Source of the DNA: Lacrimispora algidixylanolytica
GTDB taxonomy: Bacteria > Bacillota > Clostridia > Lachnospirales > Lachnospiraceae
Length of the DNA stretch: 47,725 bases
Direction: 5' to 3'
NCBI RefSeq assembly: GCF_003609635.1
Contig: NZ_MCIA01000021.1
Span: 1-47,725 of the forward strand
A program made the position numbers and the translations under genes. Of the stretch, positions 47,448 through 47,725 are shown one piece after another; positions within the stretch are counted from its first letter, which is position 1; each line of letters opens with the position of its first letter. Under the pieces are notes generated by a model. The model was not told the origin of the DNA and did no database searches. It saw only the letters and a list, made by a program, of their open reading frames with translations.

Positions 47448-47489
47448 ATGGTTATTGCTCTAAAATACAATCATACAAAAATGAGATGA
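47448..47489 (+). CDS. Possible 13-residue leader peptide before radical SAM gene
   Basis: A strong ribosome site AAGGAAAGGAG (47434-47444) precedes an ATG encoding MVIALKYNHTKMR. Its TGA overlaps the ATG of the next gene (ATGA). The next gene has no ribosome site of its own, so it may depend on coupling to this frame. Confidence 0.4.
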   Translation: MVIALKYNHTKMR

Positions 47490-47725
47490 AGAAGTTGCTT
47501 GTTTTCCCGCCTGGTTGGACACCTGTAGGCCCCTATTTAGCATTACCTATACTTAAATCATATTTAAAAGAACGAGAAAATATAGATATAAATATTGTGG
47601 ATCTAAACATTGATTTTTATGATGAACTATTATCTACTGAACGTGTAAAAAAGGCGTTGGGTATAATAAAAAATGAAAGTTTATTAAACGATCGTGAACA
47701 AATAACTTATGAATTAGTTAAGGAA
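47486..47725 (+). CDS. Cobalamin-type radical SAM protein, N-terminus only
   Basis: Eighty residues before the window ends. MKKLLVFPPGWTPVGPYLALP, followed by LKSYL and INIVDLNIDFYD, is the typical start of B12-binding radical SAM proteins (FPPxxxPxGPYLALP). The cobalamin domain continues and the cluster-binding Cys motif would be outside. It is on the far side of the tRNA scar from the biosynthetic operon, so it may belong to another locus. Confidence 0.75.
   Translation, partial: MKKLLVFPPGWTPVGPYLALPILKSYLKERENIDINIVDLNIDFYDELLSTERVKKALGIIKNESLLNDREQITYELVKE

Noticed and set aside
1-47725. CRISPR array, toxin-antitoxin pair or phage defence system
   Set aside because: No regularly spaced repeats, no nuclease or cas-like protein and no small paired antitoxin genes were seen in the window.

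Overview
The window is very AT-rich DNA with strong purine-rich ribosome sites, IS3 and IS110 elements, and proteins rich in Lys, Ile and Asn. This suggests a Gram-positive anaerobe of the Clostridia, perhaps Lachnospiraceae-like, but no marker gene fixes the taxon. Positions 245-41063 are almost entirely one co-directional (+) biosynthetic locus for a hybrid nonribosomal peptide/polyketide. An inert IS3 copy interrupts it at about 24.8-26.0 kb.

Layout: Sfp-type phosphopantetheinyl transferase (245-898); type II thioesterase (1291-1986); starter C-A-T-E module with an Asn-type code (2004-6473); a ClbP-like peptidase fused to an ABC exporter (6751-9828); C-A-T-C NRPS with a Gln-type code and a PP-loop ATPase domain inserted in the A domain (9862-15354); a 3107-residue NRPS with three A domains, the middle one degenerate (15416-24739); IS3 copy; discrete acyltransferase (26159-27466); KS-T-C protein with a damaged C domain (27435-31004); stand-alone A-T with a Thr-type code (31021-32790); alpha/beta hydrolase with a Cys nucleophile (32835-34025); cobalamin-type radical SAM enzyme (34027-35649); four genes of the hydroxymalonyl-ACP pathway (35713-39050); and a dedicated electron transfer flavoprotein, etfBA (39329-41063).

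How the parts fit: the first module should make an N-acyl-D-Asn cap, and the peptidase-exporter should remove it outside the cytoplasm, the prodrug logic of colibactin, xenocoumacin and zwittermicin. The FkbH-like protein, ACP and two dehydrogenases should make hydroxymalonyl-ACP. The free acyltransferase would hand it to the KS module, and the ETF would take electrons from the acyl-ACP dehydrogenase. The Thr A-T protein followed by a Cys-nucleophile hydrolase resembles the SyrB1/SyrC aminoacyl shuttle of syringomycin. A natural recipient would be the carrier domain beside the degenerate A domain. I could not match the locus to a known product.

The right-hand part (about 41.3-46.7 kb) looks compositionally different and less AT-rich. 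It holds a nitrate/sulfonate/thiamine-precursor type ABC importer whose binding-protein gene is separated from the permease by an IS110 remnant, then a large serine recombinase and the 3' part of a tRNA-Ala(GGC) gene, which looks like an integration scar. AT-rich DNA resumes after it, with a small unknown ORF and the start of another cobalamin-type radical SAM gene cut by the window end.
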